Source: Megalobrama amblycephala
Lineage: Eukaryota; Chordata; Actinopteri; Cypriniformes; Xenocyprididae
DNA: 64,000 nt
Direction of reading: 5' to 3'
NCBI RefSeq assembly: GCF_018812025.1
Contig: NC_063058.1
Coordinates: 16,702,797 to 16,766,796, forward strand
How positions within the stretch are numbered: the first letter of the stretch is position 1; each line of letters starts with the position of its first letter. The notes under the pieces were generated by a model. That model searched no databases. It was given only the letters and a program-made list of their open reading frames with translations, and was not told the DNA's origin. Below are positions 35,740 through 49,670 of the stretch, in pieces. Made by a program: the position numbers and the translations under genes.

Positions 35740-38700
35740 TTAATATACAGCTCGCGGCACACAGCGCTCAGGTCCAACTACTATTCGCTGTTATCCATAG
35801 CAACGCTTTAGACCTTACGCGCCAGAGAAACAAGCGCGCCGCCATCTTTATAAAATTGTCTTGGAACTTCCGTTTTGCGGTAGCTCTGTACATTTCTATG
35901 GCATCGCTGTCAAAGAATAATTAGCTGGTTAAGTGGATTTACTTGTTGTAGAGTTAATGAAAGTTATCATGAGCATTGTAATGTTTAAAGCAGATGTCTT
36001 AACAAATGCCAGTAGACCGGGAATATTTTAAAAAGAGCAGTTCATTCATAAATATGTAAGATTGCTGTGGAAATACAAACCGGAAGTCAAAAGACAACGA
36101 ACGGAGCGCTGAAAAGGGGCGGAGCTACATAAGGTCTTGTCCACACATAAGGCAAAGAGCTTAACCCAAGAGGGGCACTTTGATACTTTTTGGGTAACAG
36201 CCACTAGATGGCGCTCTGGTAGCGTGGCCGCCATTATGGGCTGAAAATACTAACTGGCCCATAGAATCTTTCACATCTTACACACCCAAAATCGGCAAAT
36301 TTCACTGCCAAATCAGAAGCGCAAAAGAACAGTTTTTTAAATTAAGTCACCAGTAAATTGTATGGCTCCTACAGCGAATGATGTATTGTCTACCAGTTGT
36401 GGAATCCAACCATTCATCCATCTGAGGTAACATTAGCCTACTTTATTGAGTATTTCCATTTTATGCAACTTCACACATTTATTAATAGTAAATTAATAAT
36501 TAATAATAAATAAATAATAATAATAAATAATAATATCTTGGTCTGAATTGAAATAAATATATTGTACGTTTTAATGCATCACGCTACAAACATAATGATC
36601 TTATAATACATGATACTTTTGCTTTAACGGACATTAGATAACACCGCAAAATCAAGCTGTTATATTCATGTATTTATTGTCCAACATTCCCAGTTTTTCT
36701 GATGCATGTCCTTAATTTAATTTCATATGTTGGTAATAATTCAGTGTTTATAAGCCTTTTAAAGAATTTTAACCCAAACTGACTGGGTTTCTAGATAGCA
36801 AAGATTTTGTGAAAAAAGTGGAAGACTTAAACAAAAAGTGTGTTAAATAAACTGTTAAAATGATTTGATGATCACTAGTAGTATTTTATTCTGTGTTGTC
36901 ATCATTCAGATTGGATTTCGCACCACGAGGAAGGTGTGTGTTTGAGCAGAAAATACATGTGAATAAATAATGTATATCAAAGTAGTTCCCTCTAGTGGTT
37001 AAAAAACAAAACTGCATGTATTTTGCAGAAGAACATTGTTTTGGTTGTGCTATCAGATGAATAAAGTCGCTTTTACAGCATTTCAAATCCCTCAGTTCTC
37101 GCCATCTCTGAAAAGTCAAGCTTATGTTGATTCTTGTTTTATTACGAGCTCTTTTTACAGTGTTTTTAACACCGGTACTTGTTTCAAAAGCACATTTAGA
37201 GTACCTAAAACCTCCTAATATAAACTATAACATGTAAATGATACACAACAGACAGTGAGTTGAGTTATTCTCTCTCAGAGACAATGGAACGTTCTATTGA
37301 CTGTCGCTTCTTGTTAGTGTATATTCTTTGCATAAGGTACCAGGCCCGTTCACACCAACAACGGTAAAGAACGAAATTATATTAGCGTCAACACCAATGT
37401 TATGTAGTCTGCCGTTCTAAACGCTCAAGTTCATTAAAGTCGAGTGTATTCTGATTGGCTGTCAGAGTTTTTATCGTTCATCAGCTTGAAAGAAGGCGTT
37501 TTGTACAAACGCAACTGCCGCCGTCTTTGAGGTGATTTTACTACAATCGCTAAATAAGACAGAGTACTTCAGTAAGTAGCTAGCTAGTACGCGGTCTTCG
37601 TCTTGTTGCTAGGACAATAATTTTATACATTTTGATGGATTATTGTTTTCATAGCGGAAGTTTTAAGATAATATACAAATATAAAATAATTTCAATTCAA
37701 AATAATATTTCATTTAGCCTACACATATTTATTTATTTGGTGAGAAGGCATGTAATAAACGCGATACAGTCAATGTCAGTGTTATGGATGATAACTTTAC
37801 ATTATCTCTAATATAGCCCACTCATCAGCATCAGTAATGTGTCTTTCACACCTCACATTGTTAACTCCATGTTTAACACATCTCATCTTGTGTTTCAAGA
37901 TGTCCCCTATTCTTTTGTCCTTTCTTAATCCTAATATCTATCCTAATCCTATGCTTAACCCGATCTTGAACCTGAAACAAATCCTAATCCTATCCTTCTC
38001 TAATCTTAGAAACCGATTATTGATCCTCAGTTCATTATAATATGCTTTAGAGATGTATATGGCCTTAAGTAGGTACACTTTATAAAGCAACATCTGGACA
38101 TTTGAAATTCCACCAATTTATAAATAGAATCTGAACACGCCATAATTCATTTTAAAATCGGTCAATATAACCACTAAACCTTGTCAACACAAAACAACTC
38201 ACAACTTGGATTATGCTTTTTCTCCATTTAAAAATATGTGAAATTATTAATAATAGTTTAATATACTGCTGATATACTCCTAATTTTTTTATTTTTTGCT
38301 AATGATGCTAAATGATGCATAGAACTTTTAATATATTTAACCTTCTGAAGTTCACATTTTGGCAAGAATCTTTGATATAATTTTGTGATATTTGTGGGAA
38401 ATGTAGTATAGTCAGATTTTTAATCGAGCACACCACATGATGTGTCAGTTCTTGACAAAACTCAGTCTTGAGGGTTTTGGCTCCATCTTGTGGCCATATA
38501 AAACTGGTTAGAAATGGACTTGGCCACCTAGTTTGAAGTTTGCTTTAAACATGTTCTGATTCTTCTCTTGAGCTTCCACTGCTACATTTAATTCTGACGC
38601 AATCATTTAATTGATTGTTTAATTGTATGTCTTATATTTATGTGTGTGTGGTTTCTATTTTGAGTGGAGTAATGTTATCCATCTGCTTGTATTCACAGTT

Positions 38701-39220
38701 CATATTCAATCTACCAGATGTTGGGATGAATATGTTTCTTTCAAGACATTCACTCTTTGCTTTTGTCAACAGGAAAGTCTTTGTGCCTCTCTTTCAAGTA
38801 GTTCAGAAATCGTAACTCATTAGTCGAGCACTGGTGGATGCAGAATGAATTCCATCTCGAACCATGGGTTTCATCATGCATTTTCCAAGATCAATCAAAC
38901 AACAAACAAACAACATTTAATTTATTTATGCATCCTCTAGGAAAAATGCTAATCCTATACATGCAAAATTCTATTTTAAAAATAAGTGCATGCATCCATA
39001 TAATAGGAATATTTCAGAACTACATCATTACTAGATGTAGTTTCTTAATTAATGAAATCATTATTAGTATTAGTATGCTGAGATAAAACAGACCAGTTTT
39101 GTGCTTACATGTCTGTATGATATGAAGAATTCACAACTGGTGATTTTAAGGATTCTGACTCCCCCTGTTGACCATGGAGGTCATTGCAGTCAAATCCTGC
39201 AAGTGAGAAAGGTAGAGCCT
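35740..39220 (+). other. Intergenic DNA, no gene supported
   Basis: At 37340-37600 the segment CAGGCCCGTTCACACCAACA resembles the start of a cyprinid DNA transposon; its other end was not found. The rest (35820-36240, 36400-37330, 37740-39180) is AT-rich, with small non-repetitive patches and a run of AATCCTAATCC-type words near 37920-38010. No promoter or exon recognised. Confidence 0.25.
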
Positions 39221-39223
39221 TAT

Positions 39224-39935
39224 AGGGTTAGTTCACCCAAAAAATTAAAATAATGTCATTTATTACTCACCCTCATGTCGGTCTACACCCGCATAAGACC
39301 TTCGTTCAGCGAGGCCTCCATTTAGAGCAAAGCCACCGAACCTCTCAAGATCCATAAAGGTACTAAAAACATATTTAAAACAGTTCATGTGAGTTCAGTG
39401 GTTCTACCTTAATATTATAAAGCGACGAGAATACTTTTTGTGCGCCAAAAAACAAACAAAACAAAATAACGACTTTTCAACAATATCTAGTGATGGCCGA
39501 TTTCAAAACACTGCTTCTGAGTTTTATGAATCTTTTGTTTCGAATTATTGATTCGGATCTCCTATCAAACGGCTAAACTGCTGAAATCACATGACTTTGG
39601 TGCTCCGAACCACTGATTCGATTCGTAAAGCTTCGAAGCTTCATGAAGCAGTGTTTTGAAATCGGCCCATCAGTAGATATTGTTGAAAAGTCATTATTTT
39701 GTTTTTTTTTTGGCGCACAAAAAGTATTCTTGTCGCTTCATAACATTAAGGTAGAACCACCGTACTCACATGAACTGTTTTAATTATGTTTTTAGTACCT
39801 TTATGGATCTTTGCTTTGCTCTCAATAGTGGCCTCACTGAGCCATCAGATTTAATCAAAAATATCTTAATTTGTGTTCCAAAAATGAACGAAGGTCTTAC
39901 GGGTGTGGAAAGACATGAGGGTGAGTAATTAATGT
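39224..39935. mobile_element. TTAA foldback MITE, right end missing
   Basis: It starts AGGGTTAGTTCACCC (preceded by TTAT, a decayed TTAA). The palindromic arms carry TGGTTCTACCTTAATATTAT and its inverse. It ends at GAGTAATTAATG without the last terminal repeat. Confidence 0.75.
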
Positions 39936-40193
39936 AGTAGAACACAAAAGATAAGAAATTTATAATAATAATAATGAAAATATAAAATATGGGAAACCCA
40001 TTCTTTCATCAAAAATCCATTTGTTTTTCTTTAAAATTATGAAAAATGAGGACATCTATATATAATGGGTTTCCACTGTTTACTGTACAAAGTATGTGAT
40101 GAAAGAAATAATTTAAGATGCAGTTGTATTTATTTTGACCACTAGGGGGAAACAGAACTCCATGATCGACACAACACTACATTGTCAAGACCG

Positions 40194-40292
<99 letters not shown>

Positions 40293-40294
40293 TC
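40194..40294 (+). repeat. (CTTT)25 microsatellite
   Basis: Uninterrupted CTTT tetranucleotides over about 100 bases. The Phe-Leu-Ser-Phe open frame here is an artefact. Confidence 0.97.
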
Positions 40295-40598
40295 AGTTTA
40301 TATATAAATATGCAATATACACGTTGGGTTTCCATGTTTTATGGGGACTTTCCATAGTTATAATGATTTTTATACTTTTTATACTGTACAAACTGTATAT
40401 TCTATCCTCTAAACCTTTTCTATCCACAACCCTCACAGAAAACTGCATTTTTACATAAAAAAACAAGACAAAACAAACACAAAAACAATGTAGTATGATT
40501 TATAATCTGTTTTCCTCATGGGGACCAAAAACTGTCCCCACAAGATCAAACATTTTTGGTATCACTATACTTGCTTTGCTATACCTTAAATATACTTG

Positions 40599-40600
<2 letters not shown>

Positions 40601-40640
<40 letters not shown>
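40601..40640 (+). repeat. (AT)20 microsatellite
   Basis: Twenty uninterrupted AT dinucleotides. Confidence 0.95.
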
Positions 40641-40643
<3 letters not shown>

Positions 40644-41329
40644 GAACACAGAATCAGAACATTGAAATATAAATGTCACTTGTGTCTTCCGGCAAATTTG
40701 AGTGTTAGTGTGTGAGTGTGTGTGTCCCGAGGGTGAGGTCACAGATCTGAGAGTGCCTTTACATTCTAGTACCATAGAAACAAACACATAAACTCATTGT
40801 CTCTTATACTTTCTCTTTATACTTTCAATGTTGTTCTGTTTATGTTGAAATAAAAGATTCACAGGAGTAGATCACAGTAAGGTAGACACACATGGAGCAT
40901 CTTAATATTTCATTCAAAAGAGAATCAATAATTCAGAGAGCTGAAAGAAAAGTGGACTTGACATAACATGACAAGCAAAGCTGAGGTCAAAGGTCCCCGT
41001 CACAGAAACTATGGCTGGGATCAGACTCACTACCTTTTAATGTTAAAAAGTACGATTCAAACTAGTAACCAGTCATGAGCAGTAACATGAAGTTAAAACA
41101 CATCACATAAACACTCAATGACAGTACGAGCACTGAATTGTCGCTATAATATTCAACTCTCAAACTCTCTCTCTGGGCTTTCATCCTGAAAATGGCTTTT
41201 AAAATTACAGGCCTCGCATTTGTTGTAAGACCAAAACAATTATGAAAGTCTAAAGAATCGACTAATTAAAAGGTAATTTCGTCTCATCAGATCACAACCG
41301 CGCCCCCCCTTTGCCAAACATCCCATCTC

Positions 41330-41590
41330 CCACCCCTCCCCTGTCTGCAGTTGGGGTGGCCCATCAAGGCCTGACATTTAAATGGGCCGATGTTGAACAC
41401 ATGCGGAATGATGGGACTGAATCAGATGGAGCTCCCCGCTGGGATGATTAGTGTGCGGCTACTCAGCCACATTGCTTTCTCTCAATCAGAGCGAAGCGTC
41501 TTCATTTACATGCGCTGGCTGCTGTCATTAGTGCTTATGCAAAGGAGGCGACTGATTCTGGGGCCGGCTCACCTGCAGCATCAAAGGCAA
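41330..41590. promoter_or_regulatory. Candidate conserved non-coding element
   Basis: A unique, balanced-composition block in AT-rich spacer, bounded on the right by a CA repeat. It contains homeobox- and octamer-like words (GGGATGATTAGTG, TTATGCAAAG) and no splice-supported frame. Conservation cannot be tested here. Confidence 0.3.
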
Positions 41591-41626
41591 CACACACACA
41601 CACACACACACTTACATGTGTATGAA

Positions 41627-41665
41627 CAGTTGTGCTCATAAGTTTACACACCCCTTGAAGTATAT
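41627..41665 (+). repeat. Tc1-like terminal repeat fragment
   Basis: CAGTTGTGCTCATAAGTTTA, then CACACCCCTT resembles the outer terminus of fish Tc1/mariner transposons. No partner end was found, and the DNA that follows (to about 42480) is AT-rich. A second possible scrap lies near 41920 (CCAAAACTTTACATACTG). Confidence 0.45.
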
Positions 41666-42676
41666 GCATTTTTAATTAAAAAAATAATATTTATTTTCTT
41701 CATTATTACTAATACTATTTTATTACTTAAATGTATTTAAAATAAAAACATTTTACATTAATTTAAAGATTTAAAAAAATGTTTAATATAACATTTTTAT
41801 TAAATTATTGTATTATTTTTATTGTTTTTATTATTAAAATACATTTTTAATTAAAGATTTTAACATGGTTTTTAACATTTTACAAAAATGACAAAATAAT
41901 ATTTTATTAAAATTATCCAGTCCAAAACTTTACATACTGCTGGCCTCATCAAGAATTTTTACTAGATTTTTTAAATATAAAACACATTTCTCATCAAATT
42001 ATTAACAGAAACTCTTCTAAATTAGCATAACAAAACACTAATTACTGCTAAATCTCCCTTACCATTAATCTTGTGCAAAAAACATTATATAACACTTAAT
42101 TTTAGCATTTACTCCCCCTTTCAAGTGCCATGGGCAAAGCATGATGGGAAATATAAAAATCCCAGCCCAGTTTAACTTAAGTTCGTCTAAATTAAAAGAA
42201 GTGTTCATACAACTCAAAATAATGAAACACGTTTACACGTCATCAGATTGTATTTTACATTAACAGAACTTAAAATTAAATACATTTTTGATTAACTGAA
42301 AATGTTAAACTATGACAAGTCATGATAGTATATCAAATCAATAGGCATAATTTGCGTGTCATCCAAGCTCAATAAAAGTAAAAAGTCTAACAGCATTTCA
42401 GAACTTGATTTTTTATTTCACAACAATATATAAATTTAAGTAATGACTAAAGGTCCCCTGAATTAGTTTTTAGAGTGTACCTCAATAAAATACAACTGAG
42501 GACTCAAAGAGCAACAATTGAGCAATAAAACGTTTTAAAATGGATAAGGTCTATATAGCATTCAGCTGTCATGTGGTGTTTTAATGTCCAGTATGGTGTC
42601 TCGGTTTGACTCTTCAAATGTAGCATGCATGTGTGTTTGTGTAAATGTGTGTATGTGTCCTCTTCGTTTCCCCCAG

Positions 42677-42943
42677 GGTTCCTGGTCACCTCCTCAGCAA
42701 ACAGACGACTTTGCCATGCTGTGGCTAAACCACCTTCTGCAGACCGTCACTGGCCATCACACCCCAGGACACACACCCCTGAGTGGACGGTCGCAGCTGC
42801 TGTCAATGCCCCACAGTGACCACTTCACACAAAACCTCACGTCTACACACACACACATGCAGAAACACAAGGTCGTGTCACTGCGGGCACGCCTGCCTTT
42901 CCTGCTGGGACATGGTGACGTATCCTACGATGCTTTGAGATAG
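42677..42943 (+). other. Exon-like open frame after a good acceptor (unassigned)
   Basis: A pyrimidine-rich tract ending CCCCCAG at 42677 is followed by a frame open to TAG at 42941-42943 (about 88 residues, including DDFAMLWLNHLLQTVTGH and ending LLGHGDVSYDALR). The amino-acid mix is protein-like and the block is GC-richer than its surroundings. I do not recognise the sequence, and no companion exon was found. It could be a terminal exon of an unidentified transcript or conserved non-coding DNA. Confidence 0.2.
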
Positions 42944-43353
42944 ACTGAGATCTGTCTTGTGTCTGTGTTCAGTCTAGAACAAAGGCCTAACATGACATGA
43001 TCCACAACTACATAATGAATCTGCATGATTTAATGTTGTAATAGCTTCATGTTTTTATTTTATGTTCTCTTTTGCTACATTTTAATGTTACAAACTTGTG
43101 AGCTAGCATGTTTTCTACAGAGTTGTAATTCTGTAGATTTTAAGACATGTTCTCTCAATGTTTTTCTCTCAATTTCAACTATATATAACTATAATATATA
43201 TATATATATTAATTAAATAAATTTGTATGAATCATTTCCATTTTTTATTTAAATAAAATATGTATTATTTTACATTTTTAATAGACAAATATTTAATAAA
43301 ATATACATTATTTAATTAAAAAAAGTACTTTTTTATTTATTGAAAACGATTAA

Positions 43354-44121
43354 AGGGTTAGTTCAACCAAAAATGAAAATTTTGTCATTAATTACATCCT
43401 CATATCATTCTACACCCGTAAGACCTTCGTTCATCTTCAGAACACAAATTAAGATATTTTTAATTAAAATTTAATGGCTTATCTGATGGATAAAATCCAA
43501 GATAATTAACACTTTCAATGCCCAGAAAGCTACTAAAGACATATTTAAAACAGTTCATGTGACTAGAGTGGTTCAACCTTAATGTTATGAAGCGACGAGA
43601 ATACTTTTTGTGTGCCAAAAAAAACAAATAACGACTTTATTCAACAATATCTAGTGAATGGCGATTTCAAAACACTGTTTCATGAAGCTTCGAAGCTTTA
43701 CGAATCTTTTATTTCGAATCAGTGGTTTGGAGCGTGTATCAAACTGCCAAAGTCACGCCCCCCAGTGGTGAACCATTGAAATTTTGAAACACTTATGACG
43801 TAATGAAGCCTTGTTTACTGAAATCATGTGACTTTGGCAGTTTGATACGCGCTCTGAACCACTGATTCGAAACAAAAGATTCGTAAAGCTTCGAAGCTTC
43901 ATGAAGCAGTGTTTTGAAATCGTCCATCACTAGATATTGTTGAATAAAGTTGTTATTTTATTTTTTTGGGGCACAAAAAGTATTGTCTTCGCTTCATAAC
44001 ATTAAGGTTGAACCACTGTAGTCACATGAACTGTTTTAAATATGTCTTTAGTAGCTTTTTGGGCATTGAAAGTGTTAATTGTCTTGCTGTCAATGGAGGC
44101 TTCACTGAGCCATCGGATTTT
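43354..44121. mobile_element. TTAA foldback MITE, right end missing
   Basis: It starts AGGGTTAGTTCAACC after TTAA (43350-43353). The palindromic core around 43770 is well preserved (GTTTGGAGCGTGTATCAAAC against GTTTGATACGCGCTCTGAAC). It is cut off at CCATCGGATTTTAT. Confidence 0.8.
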
Positions 44122-44639
44122 ATTCATTTATTCATTTTCAAATGAATTCTGTTACACAAATGTATAAAATGTTTACCTTGAATGCACTGAAAGTTGCTTA
44201 AAAGCATCTGTCAAATGCATAAATAGCAAGTTTACAGCATGTTTTTGCTTGTGAATTTATGACCAGGAAGAGATTTTGTCTGAGTGGCACATTATATCGT
44301 GTATTTTATTTCTATCCATATTTGAAAATGCAACAAAGTAATTCTGAGCAAAGACTTGGGATAATAAGCCACATAACTAAAAGTTTATAAGCCTTGCATT
44401 TTATGGACATAACTGGAATTTTAATACTAAAACATCAACAAAATATGCATTTCTTTGAGGTACGAGTCGGGTCCTCAGTCACTCCCACATACACAAACTT
44501 CAAAATCTGAGTGTGTGTGTGATCTCTCTTTCAAGTGTAAAAACTCTTGTCTGTTCAAATTACTTTTGCCACCTCTTCCCTACTGTAGCTAATTACTGTA
44601 CAAACAGCCTACAGGGTTCAAACACACACACACAAACAT

Positions 44640-44960
44640 ACACATACACGGTGCGCAGGTCTATCTGTAAATATCATGTGACAGGACAGTGGGTCCTATC
44701 ACCTGAGGTCAGAGAGGCCGCGGACCTGCCGCTTGGCTGGACACCACTAGAGACGGACAAATCGGCAACAGATTGTTCCTGACACAAGTTATACGGCAAC
44801 CTGACAGGACACGCAGAGCCGGTGCTGCTGGCCACCACTGCGCATCAGGGGTGACAAGTCTGGTGCGAACGCTAAAGGAGCGACCGCACGCTGGAGGAAG
44901 AGTAATGGACAGAAACAATGGATGGATGAGTGCATATTGAGAAGAATGGATGAATGGAAG
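44640..44960. promoter_or_regulatory. Candidate conserved non-coding element or exon
   Basis: A GC-richer unique island (ACCTGAGGTCAGAGAGGCCG) in AT-rich spacer. Frames on both strands stay open across parts of it but show no known domain. Assignment rests on composition alone. Confidence 0.22.
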
Positions 44961-46250
44961 GTGTCCAAATGCTTCAAGGCTATTTTCAGAGGTTTGAAAT
45001 GTCACAGCTGCAGAAATGTTCAACAAACCACACTAAAATCACTAGAATGCCGGAGAAGGTTGTCTTAGAAGTTGTAGTTCTTAATGTTTTTCTAAAAAAA
45101 TATTTTTTAAGGGCAAATGTTCTCAATTTGAACAAAAAAGTTTAATGTATTATATGGGGCAAAATGTCACTATGGAACCTGTCATTATTAACAGCCTATT
45201 GAAGGCTTTTTCAACTAAATTTAAACAATGAAACAATTAGGAAATACAGTAACAAGCTAAAATGGAATTTGTGACATAAAAAATGATTATCAGATATGAT
45301 GTAAAATTACAAAAAGACATGTATAAAACACAATTATTGGCAAAAACACCATACAGCTGCATTATTCAACTCCAAAAGTTAACCTTCATTTTAAAACTAC
45401 TTTAAAACTATTTGCTCTTTGAGACTTAACTAAGTCCGCAGTTCTCTCAATTTGATCAAAATTCAACTTTAAAGTAAAAAAAGTCACAATGGAACAAGCC
45501 TATTACAGGCTTTTTTTCAGACTGTTAAACAATTATGAAACACAAAACAATTAATGAGCTATCTCAAATGGAAAGGGCAACATAAAAAATGGCAAAACAT
45601 CGTTTTGGCTAACAGAAATCATGTAAAAAACATGTGACAACTTGCCCCAATGAAATTTCTTTGAATAAAGTGTTTAAAATCAACATACAAAACCATTGAG
45701 AACAAACATGAAACACAAAATGATTTACGAACCAGCAAAAATGTTCATTCTAAAATAAGAAAAATAACTTTGTTTTGGCTAACAGAAATTATGTATAAAA
45801 TTGGTTAAAACTGGTAAAACAAACAAACAAAAAACTTGACAACTTTCCCCGATAAAAATGCTTTGAACAAAGTGTTTGAAATCAACATACAAAACCACCA
45901 AAAATAAACACAAATTACCAAACACAAAATAATTTATTAACTAGTTCAAATAGCAAAACATTGTTTTGGCTAACCTATAAATTATATAAAATTTGTTTGT
46001 TTTGTTTGGCCCAACATAAATGCTTGAACTGCTTGAAAGTGTTAAAAAAAACACTTCTAATACACATTTGTGCAAAAACTAGTTACTGACATATAACCCT
46101 TAAGACAGTTTGCCCAGGTTTCCCTTTCAACGGACTGATCTAATCTAATCAATCATAAATCATACATCATGTTCAGTAAGAAAGTGAAGATTTAAAAGGG
46201 AACATTTCAAAAATGTTTAGCTTAAAGCATTATACATTATGTGAAAGAGA
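44960..46250 (+). other. AT-rich spacer with diffuse internal similarity
   Basis: Similar words recur roughly every 240-300 bases (TTTTGGCTAACAGAAAT near 45602 and 45773; AAATCAACATACAAAACC near 45678 and 45880). This suggests an old tandem duplication. No gene seen. Confidence 0.4.
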
Positions 46251-46254
46251 GTTT

Positions 46255-47330
46255 TGCCTGCGCAAAAGTTAAATATGCGCCACATCGGTAAGCAATCTCA
46301 TCATGAGTAATAATTAACCAAGCCAGAATGGTGGGCATTACACGCTGGTGCTAGGGTGAAAGTTAAAGCCGTGCCCGCTTTTGTGGGCACCAGGAAGAGG
46401 GCACCGCTCTAATGGGGGTCACCGAGTCTCCAAAGCAACACAAGTCACGGCCAACACAATCTCCTGTTGTTTACCTAGCGGCTGAGCTCCGCTCTTGAGA
46501 GCTTAATGCAATGCTAATGTGCGACTGCTGGCAAGTTAATTACAGTGCACACAAAACAAAATTGCACTAGAAAGTTTTTTTTAGTTGCTCTTCTCTCTCT
46601 TTCCCTACTTGGATCTGACATGGTCAACACAACACCCACCAGTGCACAGGGTCTTTAAGAGCTGTGTTAATGAAAAACACATTAAAGCTGGATAATTCAA
46701 ATACACGGCGGAGACAATGCAGTCCACGAGGAGAATTACTAAAAGAGTTTATGCAAAATGCAGAATGCATGTTGGAGGGGGTTCAACATTTTCTTTTCTT
46801 TTGTGCCGCTGGTACAACAATGGATTTAAAACAAATGGAATGTTTTGAGTCGACTGTTACAGGCGGACTGTAATTGCCCACCAATTTATGTGATTCTATT
46901 TGCGGTTCCATTGTTAGAAGGAGAACAACGAGTGATTAAAGTAGATGACAAAACATAATTTCACAATTTAGATAACACAGCCTGTTTCATAGAGGTTTTC
47001 ATGTTTTTAACTAGAGTACGGCTGTATTATCGCAGTAAAAAACCCTGTGTCTTTAAGTATTTACACAGAATTATTAAACCGCAAGCCTTTATTCTTTGAG
47101 CCGTGATTATGCCTTCAAGAATGAAATGAATATGAGCTGAGAATAAACCTTTGAGGGACAGGTTAATGATGACTAATAATTAACTAGACAGCTCTATTAT
47201 ATCCAATAGCATATATGAAAATTATGCAGAAATGAGGCAGTGTTGCTGTTGCTATTAACGCATGAATAAGTAAATCACTTGGAAGTCATAAGAATGACTA
47301 TTTTGAGGTCATAAATAGGCTTGATCAATT
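46255..47330. promoter_or_regulatory. Candidate conserved non-coding cluster
   Basis: About 1 kb of unique DNA between repeats, with many homeobox-type words (AGTAATAATTAACC, GACTAATAATTAACTAG) and balanced composition at 46260-46560. There is no coding signal beyond short frames. It looks like developmental enhancer DNA, but this is inference. Confidence 0.35.
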
Positions 47331-48597
47331 AACAGTTTCTGTAATGCAATTTCTGGGTCTATATCATTTCAGACAGGTATATTGTTGTGCATATAATAAA
47401 AAAAACATTATGTTAAAAGCCATGCAGACTCAATTTTGTGGTAAAATGGCAGAACTGAAGGGAAGAATCACTTAGGCCTGCTGTATCACCATTTCAATGA
47501 CTGCACAATATCAAGAAGCACATTATCTAAAAGAATAGTATAGCTTTAATCATTCTGGATCTGGCGGCTGATTTTTGCAAGTTGTAAAGATTATCAAATT
47601 ATGGAAGCCAGATTCAAACACATAGTAAAATGTAATATTTAGAAAAAGTTTATTATGTGAAATACTTTGACAGTCACATTGTGAGAAATGAAGCAATTTC
47701 GAGAAATAAAGTCAGAATTGTGAGAAATGAAATTGCTAATTTGAGATATGAAGTTGTAATTGAGATATATAAAGTCATAACTGTGAAATGTGAAAATCCT
47801 AATTTGAGATATGAAGTTCAGTTGCAGTCACTATTACATGAAATAAAGTTGCAAATGTGAGAAATGTGAGATATCAAGTCACAATAGTAAGAAATAAAGT
47901 TGCAATTGCGAGAAATTAAATATTTAATTTGAGATATATAGTCATAACTGTGAAATATAAAAATGCTAATTGTGAGATATGAAGTCAAAGTTGTAATATA
48001 AAGTCAGAATTACGAGAAATAGCCGCATGTGAGAAACAGTCGTACCTATAAGACATAAAAAAACAAACAAATATGAAGTCAAATGAAAGATATATTATAT
48101 TATATTATTATATTGTGACTAGGCCTATAAGTCACAATAATGAAATATAAAGTCATAATTGTGAGATATGAATGGACAAAAGAGATACCAAGCCATAATT
48201 GTGAGAAAGTCACAATTGTGAACTATGAAAGTCCTAATATGAGATATCTATGAAGTTGCAACTGGGATATAAAAACGTATAACTTTGAAATATGAAAGTT
48301 CTAATTTGAGATATGAAGTTGCAATTGTGAGATACAGTCACTACTACATGAAATACAGTTGCAAATGTGAGAAATGTGGGAAATCAAATTACAATATTAA
48401 GAAATAATGTTGCAAATATGAGAAATGAAATAGCCAATTTGAGATGAGTCACAACTTTGAAATATGAAAATGCTAATTTGAGATATAGTCACAAATGTGA
48501 AATATGAAGTTGCAATTATGAAAAATAAAGTCATAATTGTGAGATATGAATGGACAAAAGAGAAGACATAATTGCGAGAAAGTCGCAATTGACGCTT

Positions 48598-49090
48598 TGC
48601 AAAGACCCGCCCCCCTTAGTTACTGTTGCTTTGTCCGACAAGCCATGGCGCTGTCACGCCACACACAGTGAAAAATACATCACGGAGCAAAGAGGACACT
48701 GACAACATGTCGACAGACAAGACAGAACAGGTTACTTATGATATTAAACAAAGTCCCAGCTTTCAAACTGTGTAATTTAAGAAATTCGAACAATATGAAC
48801 TGTTTTGTGGCTCTTTAATGTGTCGTGACAGATTGCTGTAAAGCCTCAGCTCAAGCGGCTCGTGAACCGACCATCTCTTCTTACTAGTTAATTTATAGTA
48901 TCAAATAAACATGAATGAACATGAGAAGGAATGTTGTTTCAAACGCAGAAAGACGTCAATACACACCATTTTTCAAGTTCAAGTCCCCCGAGGTTAATCT
49001 TCTAACTCCTGACTGCTTTGTCGGACAAAATGGCGGATTCGGCGTTATGATTGATTAGATCGCTTGTCAATCAAACTCCCGGCGAATTAC
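48598..49090. mobile_element. Insertion of about 490 bp in the satellite, class unknown
   Basis: The sequence from TGCAAAGACCCGCCCCC to CAAACTCCCGGCG is absent from the paralogous satellite unit, where GACGCTT runs on to satellite sequence (49448-49480). The inner arms share TGCTTTGTCCGACAAGC and TGCTTTGTCGGACAAAATGG as direct, not inverted, copies. No clear target duplication. Contains AT- and CpG-rich parts but no frame. Confidence 0.55.
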
Positions 49091-49670
49091 AAATTTGAGA
49101 TATGAAGTTGTAATTGAGATATAAAAACTTATAACTGTGAAATATGAAAGTCCTAATTTGAGATATGAAGTTGCAATTGTGAGATACAGTCACTACTACA
49201 TGAAATACAGTCGCAAATGTGAGAAATGTGAGATATCAAATTACAATATTAAGAAATAAAGTTGCAATTATGAGAAATGAAATAGCTAGTTTGAGATATA
49301 GAGTCACAACTTTAAAATATGTAAATGCTAATTTGAGATATAGTCACAAATGTGAAATATGAAGTCGCAATTATGAAAAATAAAGTCATAATTGTGAGAT
49401 ATGAATGGACAAAAGAGATATGAAGACATAATTGTGAGAAAGTCGCAATTGACGCTTGAAATTAAATGAAATCACAAATTTGAGATATAACATTGTAATT
49501 GAGATTAGGCTATAAAAACTTATAACTGTGAAATATGAAAGTCCTAATATAGATATGAAGTTGCAATTGTGAGATACAGTCACTATAACATGAAAATACA
49601 GTCGCAAATGTAAGAAAGAAGATATGAAGTCATAATAGTAAGAAATGAAGTTGCAATTATGAGAAATTAA

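Noticed and set aside
40135..40458. 107-codon Phe/Leu/Ser protein with a membrane-like appearance
   Set aside because: It is the translation of the (CTTT)25 tract and does not represent a real membrane protein.
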